Part shown: positions 46,561-55,555 of the stretch, one piece after another
How positions within the stretch are numbered: the first letter of the stretch is position 1
Layout: each line of letters opens with the position of its first letter
NCBI RefSeq assembly: GCF_900167185.1
Contig: NZ_FUWM01000011.1
Location: 60,575-124,574 of the forward strand
Length of the DNA stretch: 64,000 nt
Direction of reading: 5' to 3'
Source: Selenihalanaerobacter shriftii
GTDB lineage: Bacteria > Bacillota > Halanaerobiia > Halobacteroidales > Acetohalobiaceae
The notes under the pieces: generated by a model
Database searches by the model: none
What the model was told of the DNA's origin: nothing
Seen by the model: the letters and a program-made list of their open reading frames with translations, nothing else
Position numbers and translations under genes: made by a program

Positions 46561-48030
46561 CTACGAAGCATTTTCTCCTGCATTATTTTCTAATAAAATA
46601 TGTGGAAACTCCTTTTTAATCTCTTTATCTAATTTCTCATCAATACCCAGTGGCTGATGATCATTTAAGATATCTTTAGCCATCTCAATCGCTCTTTCTC
46701 GAGTAGGTTTAGAGCCTTGTTCCTCCCAAGCTTCACGAGTTAAGCGGTCACTAACTTTTGGTTGGAAAAATTCTGTACGCATATGTTTTCTTGTATGTTC
46801 ATCCGTTAAGAAATGTCCACCTGGCCCAACCCTCTCAATTACATCTGTAGCAATTGTTTCTTCATTTACTTCAATACCTTTAATTGCTCTCATAGCCATA
46901 CCGATAATTTCATTATCTATTACATACTGTTCATAAGCAACAGTCTGACACATCTCTAATAATCCAGCTGAATCATGAATAAAGTTAGCACCTGACATAC
47001 CTGCTAATAGAGTAGTCATCGCTTTTTCATAACCTGCTTGCACATCTGGAAGCTTAGCATCACTCATTCCAGCAGTAGCATAAAGCGGTAATCCATAATA
47101 CTGAGCTACCTGTGCTACACCTGCATGCATAAGCCCCATTTCAACTTCACCAGTAATATAAAGAGCCGTATTAAGGTCCATTGCTGAAGCAGTAGAAGCA
47201 AATAACACTGGAGTACCTGGATTAACTAACTGTGCTAAAACTACACCAGCTATAGATTCAGCAGCCATTAAAGCTATATTACCAGCAATAGTAATTGGTC
47301 CTGTTGCTCCAGATAATGGTTCTGCTGGAATAGCTACTGGTAAGCCATGTTTAGCTATTTCTATTAAGAAATCAGTATAAGTATCGTCTAATACTAATGG
47401 AGACATTACGCAAGTAATAAAAGAAATAAATGGTTTTTTTACTAAAGCTTCTTTACTTCCAGCAATCTTAGAAGCCATATCAATTACTTCTCTAATTCCT
47501 TTAATTGAGTAAACTCCACCCATAATATGCTTAGATGTATTTGACAATGCTGAATAAAATCTATTAACATCCACATTTTGATCATCACATTCTTGAGGGT
47601 AAACTGGAATTACTAAGAAATGAATATTTTCTAAATAATCAACCAACTTAGCAATATCAGCTACATCTTTAATATTAATCCTACGCTTCTGTCCTGTTTC
47701 TAAGTCTAATACATCTAATACTGTTCCACCTGTTCCATAATGAACTCTATTTTCACCTATCTCTAGATTATGCTCTTCTTCTCTACCATATAATGTTACA
47801 TTTGATGGTGCTTTCTCAATACATTCTTTAACTAAACTCTGGGGAATCTTCACCATCTTTTCATCATAATCGACTTCTGCTCCATTCTCTTCAAAAATCT
47901 CTAATGCCTGCTTACTATTAACATTGACTCCTGTTTCTGATAACATATGCATAATAGAATCGTCAAGTTGTCTTAAATCATCATCAGTAAACGGTTTATA
48001 ATGTCTTCCTCTCACTCCACCCTTAATCAT
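46561..48030 (-). CDS. MttB-family corrinoid methyltransferase, divergent member
   Basis: A 489-aa MttB-superfamily protein, clearly different from the two near-identical copies around it. It shares HYGTGGTVLDVLDLETGQKR, SNTSKHIMGGVYSIKG, PAEPLSGATGPITIAGN and RVGPGGHFLTDEHTRKHMRTEFF. No pyrrolysine codon is seen. I start at ATG 48030 with GGGAGG upstream; the longer frame to 48129 has no family similarity. It probably acts on a different methylated amine. The substrate cannot be named. Confidence 0.9.
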   Translation of the reverse strand: MIKGGVRGRHYKPFTDDDLRQLDDSIMHMLSETGVNVNSKQALEIFEENGAEVDYDEKMVKIPQSLVKECIEKAPSNVTLYGREEEHNLEIGENRVHYGTGGTVLDVLDLETGQKRRINIKDVADIAKLVDYLENIHFLVIPVYPQECDDQNVDVNRFYSALSNTSKHIMGGVYSIKGIREVIDMASKIAGSKEALVKKPFISFITCVMSPLVLDDTYTDFLIEIAKHGLPVAIPAEPLSGATGPITIAGNIALMAAESIAGVVLAQLVNPGTPVLFASTASAMDLNTALYITGEVEMGLMHAGVAQVAQYYGLPLYATAGMSDAKLPDVQAGYEKAMTTLLAGMSGANFIHDSAGLLEMCQTVAYEQYVIDNEIIGMAMRAIKGIEVNEETIATDVIERVGPGGHFLTDEHTRKHMRTEFFQPKVSDRLTREAWEEQGSKPTRERAIEMAKDILNDHQPLGIDEKLDKEIKKEFPHILLENNAGENAS

Positions 48031-48141
48031 AATTATTTTCCTCCCTATTTTTTTGATTATACTCTTATTTTCTATATTAAGTATATCCAATCCATAATTT
48101 GAAAACAATGTATGAGAGGAAGCTACCATTGTATTAAATAA

Positions 48142-49260
48142 TCAACTTCTTTTGAAAGTATTTAACCTATACTGACCAGGGGTTATCCCTGACTCCCTTT
48201 TAAACACTTTGCTAAAATAACTAGCATCATAATACCCTGAAATTTCAGCAATTTTATTTAGTGGCATCTCAGTCTTTCTTAATAGTTTTTTAGATTCTCT
48301 TAACCGAATTTGATTTACATATTCCATAATTGTAACACTAGTAGCTTCTTTAAAAATCTTACTTAAATGAGAAGCACTTAAATAAACATGAGAAGATATC
48401 TGGTCTAGGGTTAACTTATCTGAATAATTATCCCAAATAAAATCTTTTACTTTTTGAACAGTCTCTAAATTCTTCATTTTAGCCTTTTCATGAATTAAAT
48501 CCATATATCTATTAACAAAATGTTTAGTTAAATCAAATTTGTCTTTTAATTCATTAGTTTTATCCATTTCTTTAATTAATTGATCATTTAGATGTAAAGC
48601 CGTTTCTAAATTCACTCCACCTTCGATTGCTGCTCTAGATAACATAATAGCAATTTCTAGACATCTAGTTTTAATTAACTTCTCCTCTAATCCACTATTT
48701 AACATATCAATGAAGATTTCTTTTAAGAGTCTAAATACCTCTGTTCTGTTACCATACTTAACCTCATCAAATAGTATTTGCTCTTTATCAATACAGAACA
48801 AAGCCTTAGGACCAGTTTTAGATTCAAGTCCATAAATCTCATGTGAATCATCAATTAATTTATCAAAAGGTGATTGATTAACTATTTTATCCATTAGCAC
48901 TTCAGTTAATTTTAAAAAAGGCATCCCTTTAGGAATTTCTAATAAAGTTAAATCTAATTCATTAGCTAATTTAATCATATTTTGGGGGATATTTTCAAAG
49001 TAATAACCTGGCTCTATAGCTAAAGCCGCTATATCCTTATCTGCTAACTCTTTAATCAAATATTCCTGTTCATCATCATTATCTTTAATTCCATGTGCAC
49101 AAGTTAAAAGCAGTTCTCCGCCTTTTAACCAATCTGCTATAGAAGATGTTTCTCCTATATGAATCCATCTGATTTCATTATCAACCTTCTTTCTACCTGC
49201 TACAATCTTTACCTCTTGTAATTCTTTTAATTCTAAAGCTTCTCTTATAGTTAACCCCAT
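48142..49260 (-). CDS. Transcription regulator: PucR-like N-domain with AraC DNA-binding domain
   Basis: A 372-aa protein. Residues 1-130 match the PucR purine-catabolism sensor domain (LTIREALELKELQEVKIVAG, WIHIGETSSIADWLKGGELLLTC). A helical middle region follows, then an AraC-type double helix-turn-helix at about 270-372 (SHLSKIFKEATSVTIMEYV, YYDASYFSKVFKRESGITPG). PucR domains normally carry a CdaR-type HTH, so the AraC fusion is unusual. It lies between the hydantoinase-like gene and mttB and likely controls the amine genes. Confidence 0.85.
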   Translation of the reverse strand: MGLTIREALELKELQEVKIVAGRKKVDNEIRWIHIGETSSIADWLKGGELLLTCAHGIKDNDDEQEYLIKELADKDIAALAIEPGYYFENIPQNMIKLANELDLTLLEIPKGMPFLKLTEVLMDKIVNQSPFDKLIDDSHEIYGLESKTGPKALFCIDKEQILFDEVKYGNRTEVFRLLKEIFIDMLNSGLEEKLIKTRCLEIAIMLSRAAIEGGVNLETALHLNDQLIKEMDKTNELKDKFDLTKHFVNRYMDLIHEKAKMKNLETVQKVKDFIWDNYSDKLTLDQISSHVYLSASHLSKIFKEATSVTIMEYVNQIRLRESKKLLRKTEMPLNKIAEISGYYDASYFSKVFKRESGITPGQYRLNTFKRS

Positions 49261-49298
49261 ATTGTCTCCTCCTTTTTAATCTTTAAATATAACTTAAC

Positions 49299-51278
49299 CT
49301 AGTTTCTTACATAAGGAGAACCAATTACAGTAATTATAACTTTAACCTCTAACAGAGTACCACTAAATTTTGAATTAAGTCCTATTTCTTTCTTCTCAAC
49401 TTCTAAATCCACTTCCCAATCTATAGCTCCAGCCTCTTTAACCTTATTAATTGCAATTCTTTTTCCTAAATCTTTAGCATAAGTAATAGCTTCATCTAAT
49501 TCAATAAATTCTTCTTTTCCTGTAGTATGATGCATAATATGATTCCCTTGCATAGGATTTGGCTTAATTAGTATTTCTTCTTCAATTAATATACTACCTA
49601 CTGCTGCTCCAATCGCATTGGCTACTTCATAGTTTTGTGGTAAAATCACATCTGTATGAAGATATCTATCTAAATCTTTGAGATAAGCTTGAGCCGGAGC
49701 TCCTATAGCTATAATCGGTAATTTAGGTTTAAAATCCCAATTAAAGTTATTAGAAATATTATTTATCGAAAGATTTAAAAGTGATTCACATATTTCACAT
49801 TTGTCATCTTCATAGTTATCATATTCTTGAGTGATTAAATAATTAGCAATCTCTTTAGCACTCTTTTTAATTACATCATCTGTTATCTGTACTGCTAATG
49901 CATCCCCATCTGTTAACATTTCATCAACTAAAATATTAAAACCTAATTCTGCCGCTTCATTATTCCATTTATCGTATTTATTTAAAACATGCAAAATATC
50001 TGTTGGGGTCAAACCAATTCTTTTAATAACCTCTAATCTTTCTAAACTTTTTACTTTTAAAAACTTATTACTAATTATGTCTAATTCATTAGTAATCTGT
50101 CTTAAAGATTTAGGGCCACCTTCTAATAATTTTATTAATCTCTTTTCTTCTTTACTGAAACTAATATTATCTGGAATACGATTTAATATTAAAAACTCTC
50201 TTTGTTGTGAATCTACTTTTCTTCGATTCATTTTTTCTAATTCTATTAAAACTCCATCATCCTTAGTTGCTGCTACGGAATATGGTATCACCCTTTTAGG
50301 ACCAACATCTAACTTCCTTTCTTGATTGAAGAAAATTCGACTGTCTCCTCCTAAACCGCTAGTTTTAAATTTAATAGCTTCTATACTACTTGACCATCCC
50401 TCTATTACTGCACCAGTCGGGTCAAGTTTAGGACGACCATCCTCAATTAAACATATATCAGTAGTCGTTCCACCCATATCTACAATTATCCCATCTTCAA
50501 CTTCAGCTAATTTTTTAGCCCCAATAGTACTAGCAGCTGGCCCTGATAAGATAGTCTCTATAGGCCTTTTTAGTATTACTTTATCTTTTAATAATGAGCC
50601 ATCACCTTTCACCACCAACAATGGTGCCTCTATTCCTTTAGCTTGCAAAGCTTTCTTAGTTTTATCATTTAAATCTTTAATAATTGGAATCAAACTAGCA
50701 TTTAATACAACAGTAGTTGCTCGTTTAATAGAATTCAATTTATTAGTTAAAATATGTCCACATACTACAGGTAAATTAGTAAGTTTTCCAAGAATCTTTT
50801 TAGCTTCTATTTCATGTGCTGGATTGCGAACACTCATATATCCTGATACAGCTAATACATCAACTTTATCTTTCCAAGCTAATCCCAATTCCTTAATTCT
50901 ATCTATATTTAAAGCTTCAACCTCTTTGCCTTTAATGTTAAACCTACCTGCAACTATCCCTATTCTTTCAGCTGGAATCTTTTCATCTAATTTAAACTGT
51001 TCTATTAGTTCTTGGTCATATCCTAACAAAAGCAATCCTACTCTAGCACCATTACTTTCTACAATAGCATTAGTAGCCAATGTAGTAGATAATGATACTA
51101 TCTCTATTCTCTCAAACCACTCTTGCTTCAATCCTCCAATACAATTATTTATACCTTCTGTTAGATTGTAATGTGTTGTTAAAGCTTTATTCTTATCTAT
51201 CAATTCATCTTGTTCTCTATCATAGATAACTGCATCAGTATATGTACCGCCTGTATCTATCCCTAGAACAACCCTCAT
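49299..51278 (-). CDS. Hydantoinase A/oxoprolinase-family ASKHA protein with inserted winged-helix-like segment
   Basis: A 659-aa protein. The N-terminal hydantoinase_A_N phosphate motif is GIDTGGTYTDAVIYD, a second ATP-site segment reads DGIIVDMGGTTTDICLIEDG, and the C-terminal part has AIGAPAQAYLKDLDRYL and NAIGAAVGS. Between them, about 370-435 (LLEGGPKSLRQITNELDIIS, LERLEVIKRIGLTPTDILHV) looks like a winged helix. No partner hydantoinase B is present. In a corrinoid methyltransferase cluster an ASKHA ATPase may reactivate the corrinoid protein; that is inference. Start ATG 51278 has AGGAGAG upstream. Confidence 0.8.
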   Translation of the reverse strand: MRVVLGIDTGGTYTDAVIYDREQDELIDKNKALTTHYNLTEGINNCIGGLKQEWFERIEIVSLSTTLATNAIVESNGARVGLLLLGYDQELIEQFKLDEKIPAERIGIVAGRFNIKGKEVEALNIDRIKELGLAWKDKVDVLAVSGYMSVRNPAHEIEAKKILGKLTNLPVVCGHILTNKLNSIKRATTVVLNASLIPIIKDLNDKTKKALQAKGIEAPLLVVKGDGSLLKDKVILKRPIETILSGPAASTIGAKKLAEVEDGIIVDMGGTTTDICLIEDGRPKLDPTGAVIEGWSSSIEAIKFKTSGLGGDSRIFFNQERKLDVGPKRVIPYSVAATKDDGVLIELEKMNRRKVDSQQREFLILNRIPDNISFSKEEKRLIKLLEGGPKSLRQITNELDIISNKFLKVKSLERLEVIKRIGLTPTDILHVLNKYDKWNNEAAELGFNILVDEMLTDGDALAVQITDDVIKKSAKEIANYLITQEYDNYEDDKCEICESLLNLSINNISNNFNWDFKPKLPIIAIGAPAQAYLKDLDRYLHTDVILPQNYEVANAIGAAVGSILIEEEILIKPNPMQGNHIMHHTTGKEEFIELDEAITYAKDLGKRIAINKVKEAGAIDWEVDLEVEKKEIGLNSKFSGTLLEVKVIITVIGSPYVRN

Positions 51279-51399
51279 CCCTATCTCTCCTTTGATAAAC
51301 TGCCTAATAACATTCAAATAATAAAAATACAATTTTGTTTTACAGATTATATCCTAACTATTATTACTTAATGATAATGATTACTAAACTAAGAATGGC

Positions 51400-51427
51400 A
51401 AAAAGAGAGGTATATACCCCTCTTTTT
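51400..51427 (-). terminator. Intrinsic terminator after the MtgA-like gene
   Basis: Arms AAAAAGAG-GGTAT pair across the centre (one mismatch) and end in TTTTT on either strand, 18 nt after the stop at 51445. Confidence 0.72.
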
Positions 51428-51444
51428 AAAAGCTAACATTTGAA

Positions 51445-52242
51445 TTAAATAGTTAACTTATCACTTTTAGCTGCCTTAATATAGTTAGCACAATAAGTAT
51501 CATTACCTAAAAGAGTATCAGATGCCGTAGCTAATGACATAATCTTATCATCTAATGGATCCATAATTGCACTATCTAAACCTCTACTCATAGCTAATAC
51601 CAAATACGCTTGATTCAATAACTGCCGCTTAGGTAACCCATGGGAAATATTACTTAAACCACAAGTAATATGCACCCCTTCATACTTATTTGTAATTTCA
51701 TCAATAGCATTTAAAATATGCATTCCCATTCCATCATCAGTTCCAATCGGTTGAATAATAGGGTCAACATAGATATCATCTAAAGCAATACCATCTGCTG
51801 TTAAATTGTCGATTAGTTCAGAAGCAACTCTAATTCTATCATCAGCATCGTTTGGCATACCGCTATCATCCATAACTAAAGCAACTACTGCTGCATCATG
51901 TTCTTGGATCATTGGTAAAATTTCATCATATCTATCACCTTCGCCAGTAATAGAATTAACTAATGCTTTACCTTCATGAGCTTCTAACCCTCGCTTTAAT
52001 GCCTCTGGATTAGGACTATCGATACAAAGCGGTACATCTACAACTTCTTGCACAGTAGTAACTAACCATTCTAAAGCTTCAGGCTCTTCTTTAATCAATG
52101 TTCCACAGTTAACATCAATATAATCAGCACCTGCTTCTTCTTGTTCTTTAGCTAATTTTTGAATAAACTCTGCATCTCGCTCTTTTACAGCCGGTTCTAC
52201 CTCATCTCTACTGGTATTAATTAACTCACCAATTACTATCAT
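51445..52242 (-). CDS. Methyltetrahydrofolate:corrinoid methyltransferase, MtgA/pterin-binding type
   Basis: A 265-aa TIM-barrel protein of the pterin-binding (DHPS-like) family. IGELINTSRDEV at the N-terminus, GADYIDVNCGT and VPLCIDSPNPEAL are characteristic. It probably moves the methyl from the corrinoid protein to tetrahydrofolate, as MtgA does in glycine betaine demethylation. It follows the corrinoid protein gene, completing the MtgB-MtgC-MtgA set. Confidence 0.92.
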   Translation of the reverse strand: MIVIGELINTSRDEVEPAVKERDAEFIQKLAKEQEEAGADYIDVNCGTLIKEEPEALEWLVTTVQEVVDVPLCIDSPNPEALKRGLEAHEGKALVNSITGEGDRYDEILPMIQEHDAAVVALVMDDSGMPNDADDRIRVASELIDNLTADGIALDDIYVDPIIQPIGTDDGMGMHILNAIDEITNKYEGVHITCGLSNISHGLPKRQLLNQAYLVLAMSRGLDSAIMDPLDDKIMSLATASDTLLGNDTYCANYIKAAKSDKLTI

Positions 52243-52243
52243 C

Positions 52244-52310
52244 TATACGCCTCCTTTTTATTTTAGTTGTTAGGTGTTGGTTGTTAGTTGTTAGTGACAC
52301 TGTCTACTGC
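52244..52310. repeat. Short degenerate repeat tract
   Basis: Reiterations of GTTGTTAG/GGTGTTGG lie between the mtgC-like stop and the mtgA-like ribosome site. Similar tracts are common intergenic filler in anaerobes. No function is proposed. Confidence 0.4.
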
Positions 52311-52943
52311 TTATTGAACAAACTCTCGAGCTAAGTCTGTAGATGTACTTCCGTCTGGAGCATATGCGTCAGCACCAATTTCATTACTAAATTCTTCAGT
52401 TACTGGAGCTCCTCCTACCATAATCTTAACTTGGTCTCTGATTCCAGCTTCCTCTAATGCTGCAATAGTCTCTTCCATAGCTGGCATAGTAGTAGTTAAT
52501 AAAGCTGACATACCTACTACCTCAGGTTGATGCTCTTTAACAGCTTCCACAAATTTATCTGCTGGTATATCTACACCTAAATCTACCACTTCAAATCCTG
52601 CTCCTTCTAACATCATAGCTACTAAGTTCTTACCTATATCATGTAAGTCACCTTCAACAGTACCAATTATTACTGTTCCTGCAGAAGATTCATCTTCATC
52701 AGCTAAAAGTGGTTTTACTATATCCATTCCTGCATGCATAGCCTTAGCAGATATTAGTACTTCTGGTACAAACATTTCATTCTTTTTAAATCTTGCTCCC
52801 ACAACATCCATACCTTCAACTAATCCTTGCTTAATGATTTCACCTGGTTCTGCCCCACCATCAACAAGTCCTTGAGCTAAATCAGCTACTTCATCAACAC
52901 TTCCCTCAATTACTGCCTCTGCTATCTCTTCAAATTTACTCAT
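52311..52943 (-). CDS. Corrinoid protein (MtgC/MttC-type)
   Basis: A 210-aa methyl-carrier. The N-terminal helical cap domain (about 1-85) precedes the B12-binding Rossmann domain with DxHxxG in VEGDLHDIGKNLVAMMLEGA, plus GMSALLTTTMPAMEE and MVGGAPV. It accepts the methyl group from the MttB-family proteins and donates it to the MtgA-like enzyme. It lies between mttB copy 1 and the mtgA-like gene. Confidence 0.95.
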   Translation of the reverse strand: MSKFEEIAEAVIEGSVDEVADLAQGLVDGGAEPGEIIKQGLVEGMDVVGARFKKNEMFVPEVLISAKAMHAGMDIVKPLLADEDESSAGTVIIGTVEGDLHDIGKNLVAMMLEGAGFEVVDLGVDIPADKFVEAVKEHQPEVVGMSALLTTTMPAMEETIAALEEAGIRDQVKIMVGGAPVTEEFSNEIGADAYAPDGSTSTDLAREFVQ

Positions 52944-53038
52944 TTTAATGATTCCCCCTATTTATATTAATTTTAATATTTGAATTTATTTACATCCACT
53001 ATTTATAATCTTTCTACATACTTCATTCACTCAATCAC

Positions 53039-54442
53039 TTAACCCTTAAGCAGTTCTTCATCTACTAATGATTCGCTATCTTGGGCTATGATTTCTCTAG
53101 CAATATCCTTAGCTCTTTCTCGAGCATCTGGACCACCATCTTTAACCCAATCTTCCCAATCAGTAGCATCATATAAAGCATCATCAAAAAATTCAGTACG
53201 CATATATTGGAGAGTACTTGCCTGCGTTAAGAAGTTCCCACCTGGTCCTACTTCTTTAATTTCATCATAAGCTAATCTATCTTCACTAAATTCTAACCCT
53301 CTTAAAACTCTCTTAGCCATTCCTAACATTTGATTATCTATTACATATTGCTCATAAGCAACACTCATTCCAGTATTCAATAATCCAGCTGCATCATGAA
53401 TATAATTAGCACCAGATAAAGCTGCTAGTAAAATATTCGACATCTTTTCATATCCTGCTTGAATATCAGGAACCTTAGAATCCGACACTCCTGCAGTATT
53501 ATAAATAGGTAAATCATAATATTGCGCCATTTCTGCACAAGCAGAATTCATCATACCCATTTCAATAGAACTAAATCTAAAGTCAGAACTTTTCATATCC
53601 ATAGTCGTTGGTACTACTGAATATAATGTTTTAGCACCAGGCTCAATTATCTGACTGAAGATTACCATAAATAAAGCTTCAGCATTAGTTTGAACTATAG
53701 TGCCTGGAAGAGCAATAGGACTAGTTGCTCCAGCAATTGGTGCCGGAGGACCTACAACTGGCACTCCTCTTTCTACAGCATATCTAAAATAATCTGTATA
53801 ATCTCTTTCCATAGTTAATGGACTCATGATATTAGCTATAAATGAGATGAATGGTTTTTCTTTTAATGCCTCTTCAGACCCTGCAATCCTAACAGCAGCA
53901 TCTATTACTTTCTTTTGACCTTCTAAAGTATAAATACCACCCATAATATGTTTAGTAGTATTCTTCATTGCATTAAAGAATCTAGCTTCATCTGCCCCTT
54001 CTTTTCCAGCATCATCTGGAAAAACAGGTACTACAAAGAAATCAATATTATCTAAACTTTGAACTAATTTAGCTGTATTTACTACATCCTTTGAAGTAGC
54101 TCTTCTTCTTTCACCAGTATCTATATCTAATACATTAACTGCAGTACCACCAGTTCCTAAATATACATTAGTCCCACCTAATTCTATATTATGTTTATCT
54201 TCTCTTCCATATAGAATCACTTTAGATGGTGCAGAATCTATCGCTTCCTCTACCATACTATTAGGAAGTCTAACAATCTCCTCATCAAAATCTACCTCTG
54301 CTCCTTTTTCATCAAATAATTCTAAAGCTTTCTTATTCTCTACTCTAACTCCTATTTCTCTTAGGATATCTAATGTCTTTTGATGAACTTTCTCTTTCTG
54401 TTCTTCATTTAAAAATTTAAGTAACCCACCTTGATATGGCAT
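53039..54442 (-). CDS. MttB-family corrinoid methyltransferase, copy 1 (MtgB-like, no pyrrolysine)
   Basis: A 467-aa protein, near-identical to the one at 44975-46378. It has YLGTGGTAVNVLDIDTG, KNTTKHIMGGIYTLEGQKK and EVGPGGNFLTQASTLQYMRT, and no in-frame amber. As first gene before mtgC and mtgA it is the likely primary demethylase; characterised members of this type use glycine betaine. A betaine ABC transporter lies 2.4 kb upstream. Two exact copies of TTAGTACTTT and the palindrome TACTTTAAAGTA (54461-54486) precede its ribosome site. Confidence 0.93.
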   Translation of the reverse strand: MPYQGGLLKFLNEEQKEKVHQKTLDILREIGVRVENKKALELFDEKGAEVDFDEEIVRLPNSMVEEAIDSAPSKVILYGREDKHNIELGGTNVYLGTGGTAVNVLDIDTGERRRATSKDVVNTAKLVQSLDNIDFFVVPVFPDDAGKEGADEARFFNAMKNTTKHIMGGIYTLEGQKKVIDAAVRIAGSEEALKEKPFISFIANIMSPLTMERDYTDYFRYAVERGVPVVGPPAPIAGATSPIALPGTIVQTNAEALFMVIFSQIIEPGAKTLYSVVPTTMDMKSSDFRFSSIEMGMMNSACAEMAQYYDLPIYNTAGVSDSKVPDIQAGYEKMSNILLAALSGANYIHDAAGLLNTGMSVAYEQYVIDNQMLGMAKRVLRGLEFSEDRLAYDEIKEVGPGGNFLTQASTLQYMRTEFFDDALYDATDWEDWVKDGGPDARERAKDIAREIIAQDSESLVDEELLKG

Positions 54443-54460
54443 CTTACCCCTCCTTATAGT

Positions 54461-54486
54461 TTAGTACTTTTTAGTACTTTAAAGTA
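54461..54486 (-). promoter_or_regulatory. Tandem TTAGTACTTT and palindrome upstream of mttB copy 1
   Basis: Two adjacent copies of TTAGTACTTT (54461-54480), the second running into TACTTTAAAGTA (54475-54486). A possible operator for one of the adjacent regulators. The 46378 mttB copy has only a degenerate version. Confidence 0.35.
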
Positions 54487-54611
54487 TAATTAATATAAAT
54501 TTTATTTAATGGTACCACTCCTTTCAATTAATAATTTTCATTGCTAACAATTTTGTTCGACTTATTTCGACACAATTGCAAATTTTCTGATTATTAATAG
54601 TAAATTAATCT

Positions 54612-55154
54612 TTAAATATTATATATTGGTGGGACTATAGAAACATAAAAGCAACATTCTTCATTACCTTTATTGACTAACCTATGAGGAACAGTACTAT
54701 CATAGTAAATGCTATCTCCTTCTTTTAAGTAATAATCTTGATCGGGATGCTCTATACATAGCTCTCCTTTATCAACTATTATAGCTTCTTCCCCTTTATG
54801 AGGTAACAATTCATCAGCATTGGCTTTACCTGACTTTAATTTTCCATACATTATACCCATCTTCTTAGTAGGATCTAAGAACATAATTTCATAAATTAAA
54901 TTATTATGTGGAAAAGAAGCAATATCTCTTTCCTCCTTGCTCACTACACTTCCTGTATCATGCTCTGTCATCAATAATTGAAAACTTCTAACTCCTAAAG
55001 CATCTGCAATCTTCCTTAACGAATTAATAGAAGGATCAATTAAATCCCTTTCTAATTGACTAATATAACTTGAGGAAAATTCCGTCTTCTCAGCTAAGTC
55101 TTTTAAGCTAAGTCCTTTTTTCTTTCTAATATCTCTTATTTTTTTTCCTATCAT
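54612..55154 (-). CDS. XRE-family regulator with C-terminal cupin domain
   Basis: A 180-aa protein: an HTH_XRE domain at 1-60 (GLSLKDLAEKTEFSSSYISQ, RDLIDPSINSLRKIADALGV) and a cupin at about 105-178 (LPHKGEEAIIVDKGELCIEH, DSIYYDSTVPHRLVNKG). This architecture is common among regulators of polyamine, amine and amino acid catabolism, where the cupin senses the ligand. It sits upstream of mttB copy 1 and probably controls it. AATTAAGTATA boxes upstream may be its binding sites. Confidence 0.9.
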   Translation of the reverse strand: MIGKKIRDIRKKKGLSLKDLAEKTEFSSSYISQLERDLIDPSINSLRKIADALGVRSFQLLMTEHDTGSVVSKEERDIASFPHNNLIYEIMFLDPTKKMGIMYGKLKSGKANADELLPHKGEEAIIVDKGELCIEHPDQDYYLKEGDSIYYDSTVPHRLVNKGNEECCFYVSIVPPIYNI

Positions 55155-55199
55155 TATAAAACCCCTTCATTTATAAATAGTTAATTTCTAATATTAAAT

Positions 55200-55357
55200 T
55201 ATACTTAATTTGATATTTTTGGAAGTGTTCAATTAAGTATATATTAAGTCTTAACTATATTATTCATTATTTATAAATAATTTTCCTGCATTTTTACAAA
55301 TTACTTTAAAAAGTGATAAAACTATCAATATTGTTAAGGGGTTATTAATTAAGTATA
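55200..55357 (-). promoter_or_regulatory. AATTAAGTATA boxes upstream of the XRE-cupin gene
   Basis: TATACTTAATT (55200-55210) and AATTAAGTATA (55231-55241) form an 11-bp inverted repeat, and a third AATTAAGTATA lies at 55347-55357. They could be autoregulatory operators. The rest of the 401-bp gap to 55555 is AT-rich and ends with the terminator at 55496. Confidence 0.4.
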
Positions 55358-55495
55358 ACTAAACTACTATCTAGTTAAATTATATAATATAAGATAAAAT
55401 TAACCAATGTATAATTTCAATTATTAATTGTAATATATTATTTTTTAGTTATTTTTTTGTAAATAATAATGTAATCTAATCTTTGAAAAAATAAA

Positions 55496-55524
55496 ATCCT
55501 AGATTTTAACTTAAAATCTAGGAT
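55496..55524 (-). terminator. Intrinsic terminator after the short AraC-type gene
   Basis: Near-perfect stem (arm ATCCTAGATTTTAA) followed by TTTATTTTTT on the minus strand, 32 nt after the stop at 55556. Confidence 0.82.
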
Positions 55525-55555
55525 AAAAATATAAACTCATTATTTAATGTTAAAT

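Noticed and set aside
50326..51171. 281-aa plus-strand open frame
   Set aside because: It lies entirely antisense to the hydantoinase-like gene, has no ribosome site and shows low-complexity composition; a shadow frame.
44975..54442. Pyrrolysine-containing trimethylamine methyltransferase
   Set aside because: All three MttB-family frames are continuous without an in-frame TAG and are of MtgB length, and no pyl genes are in the window.
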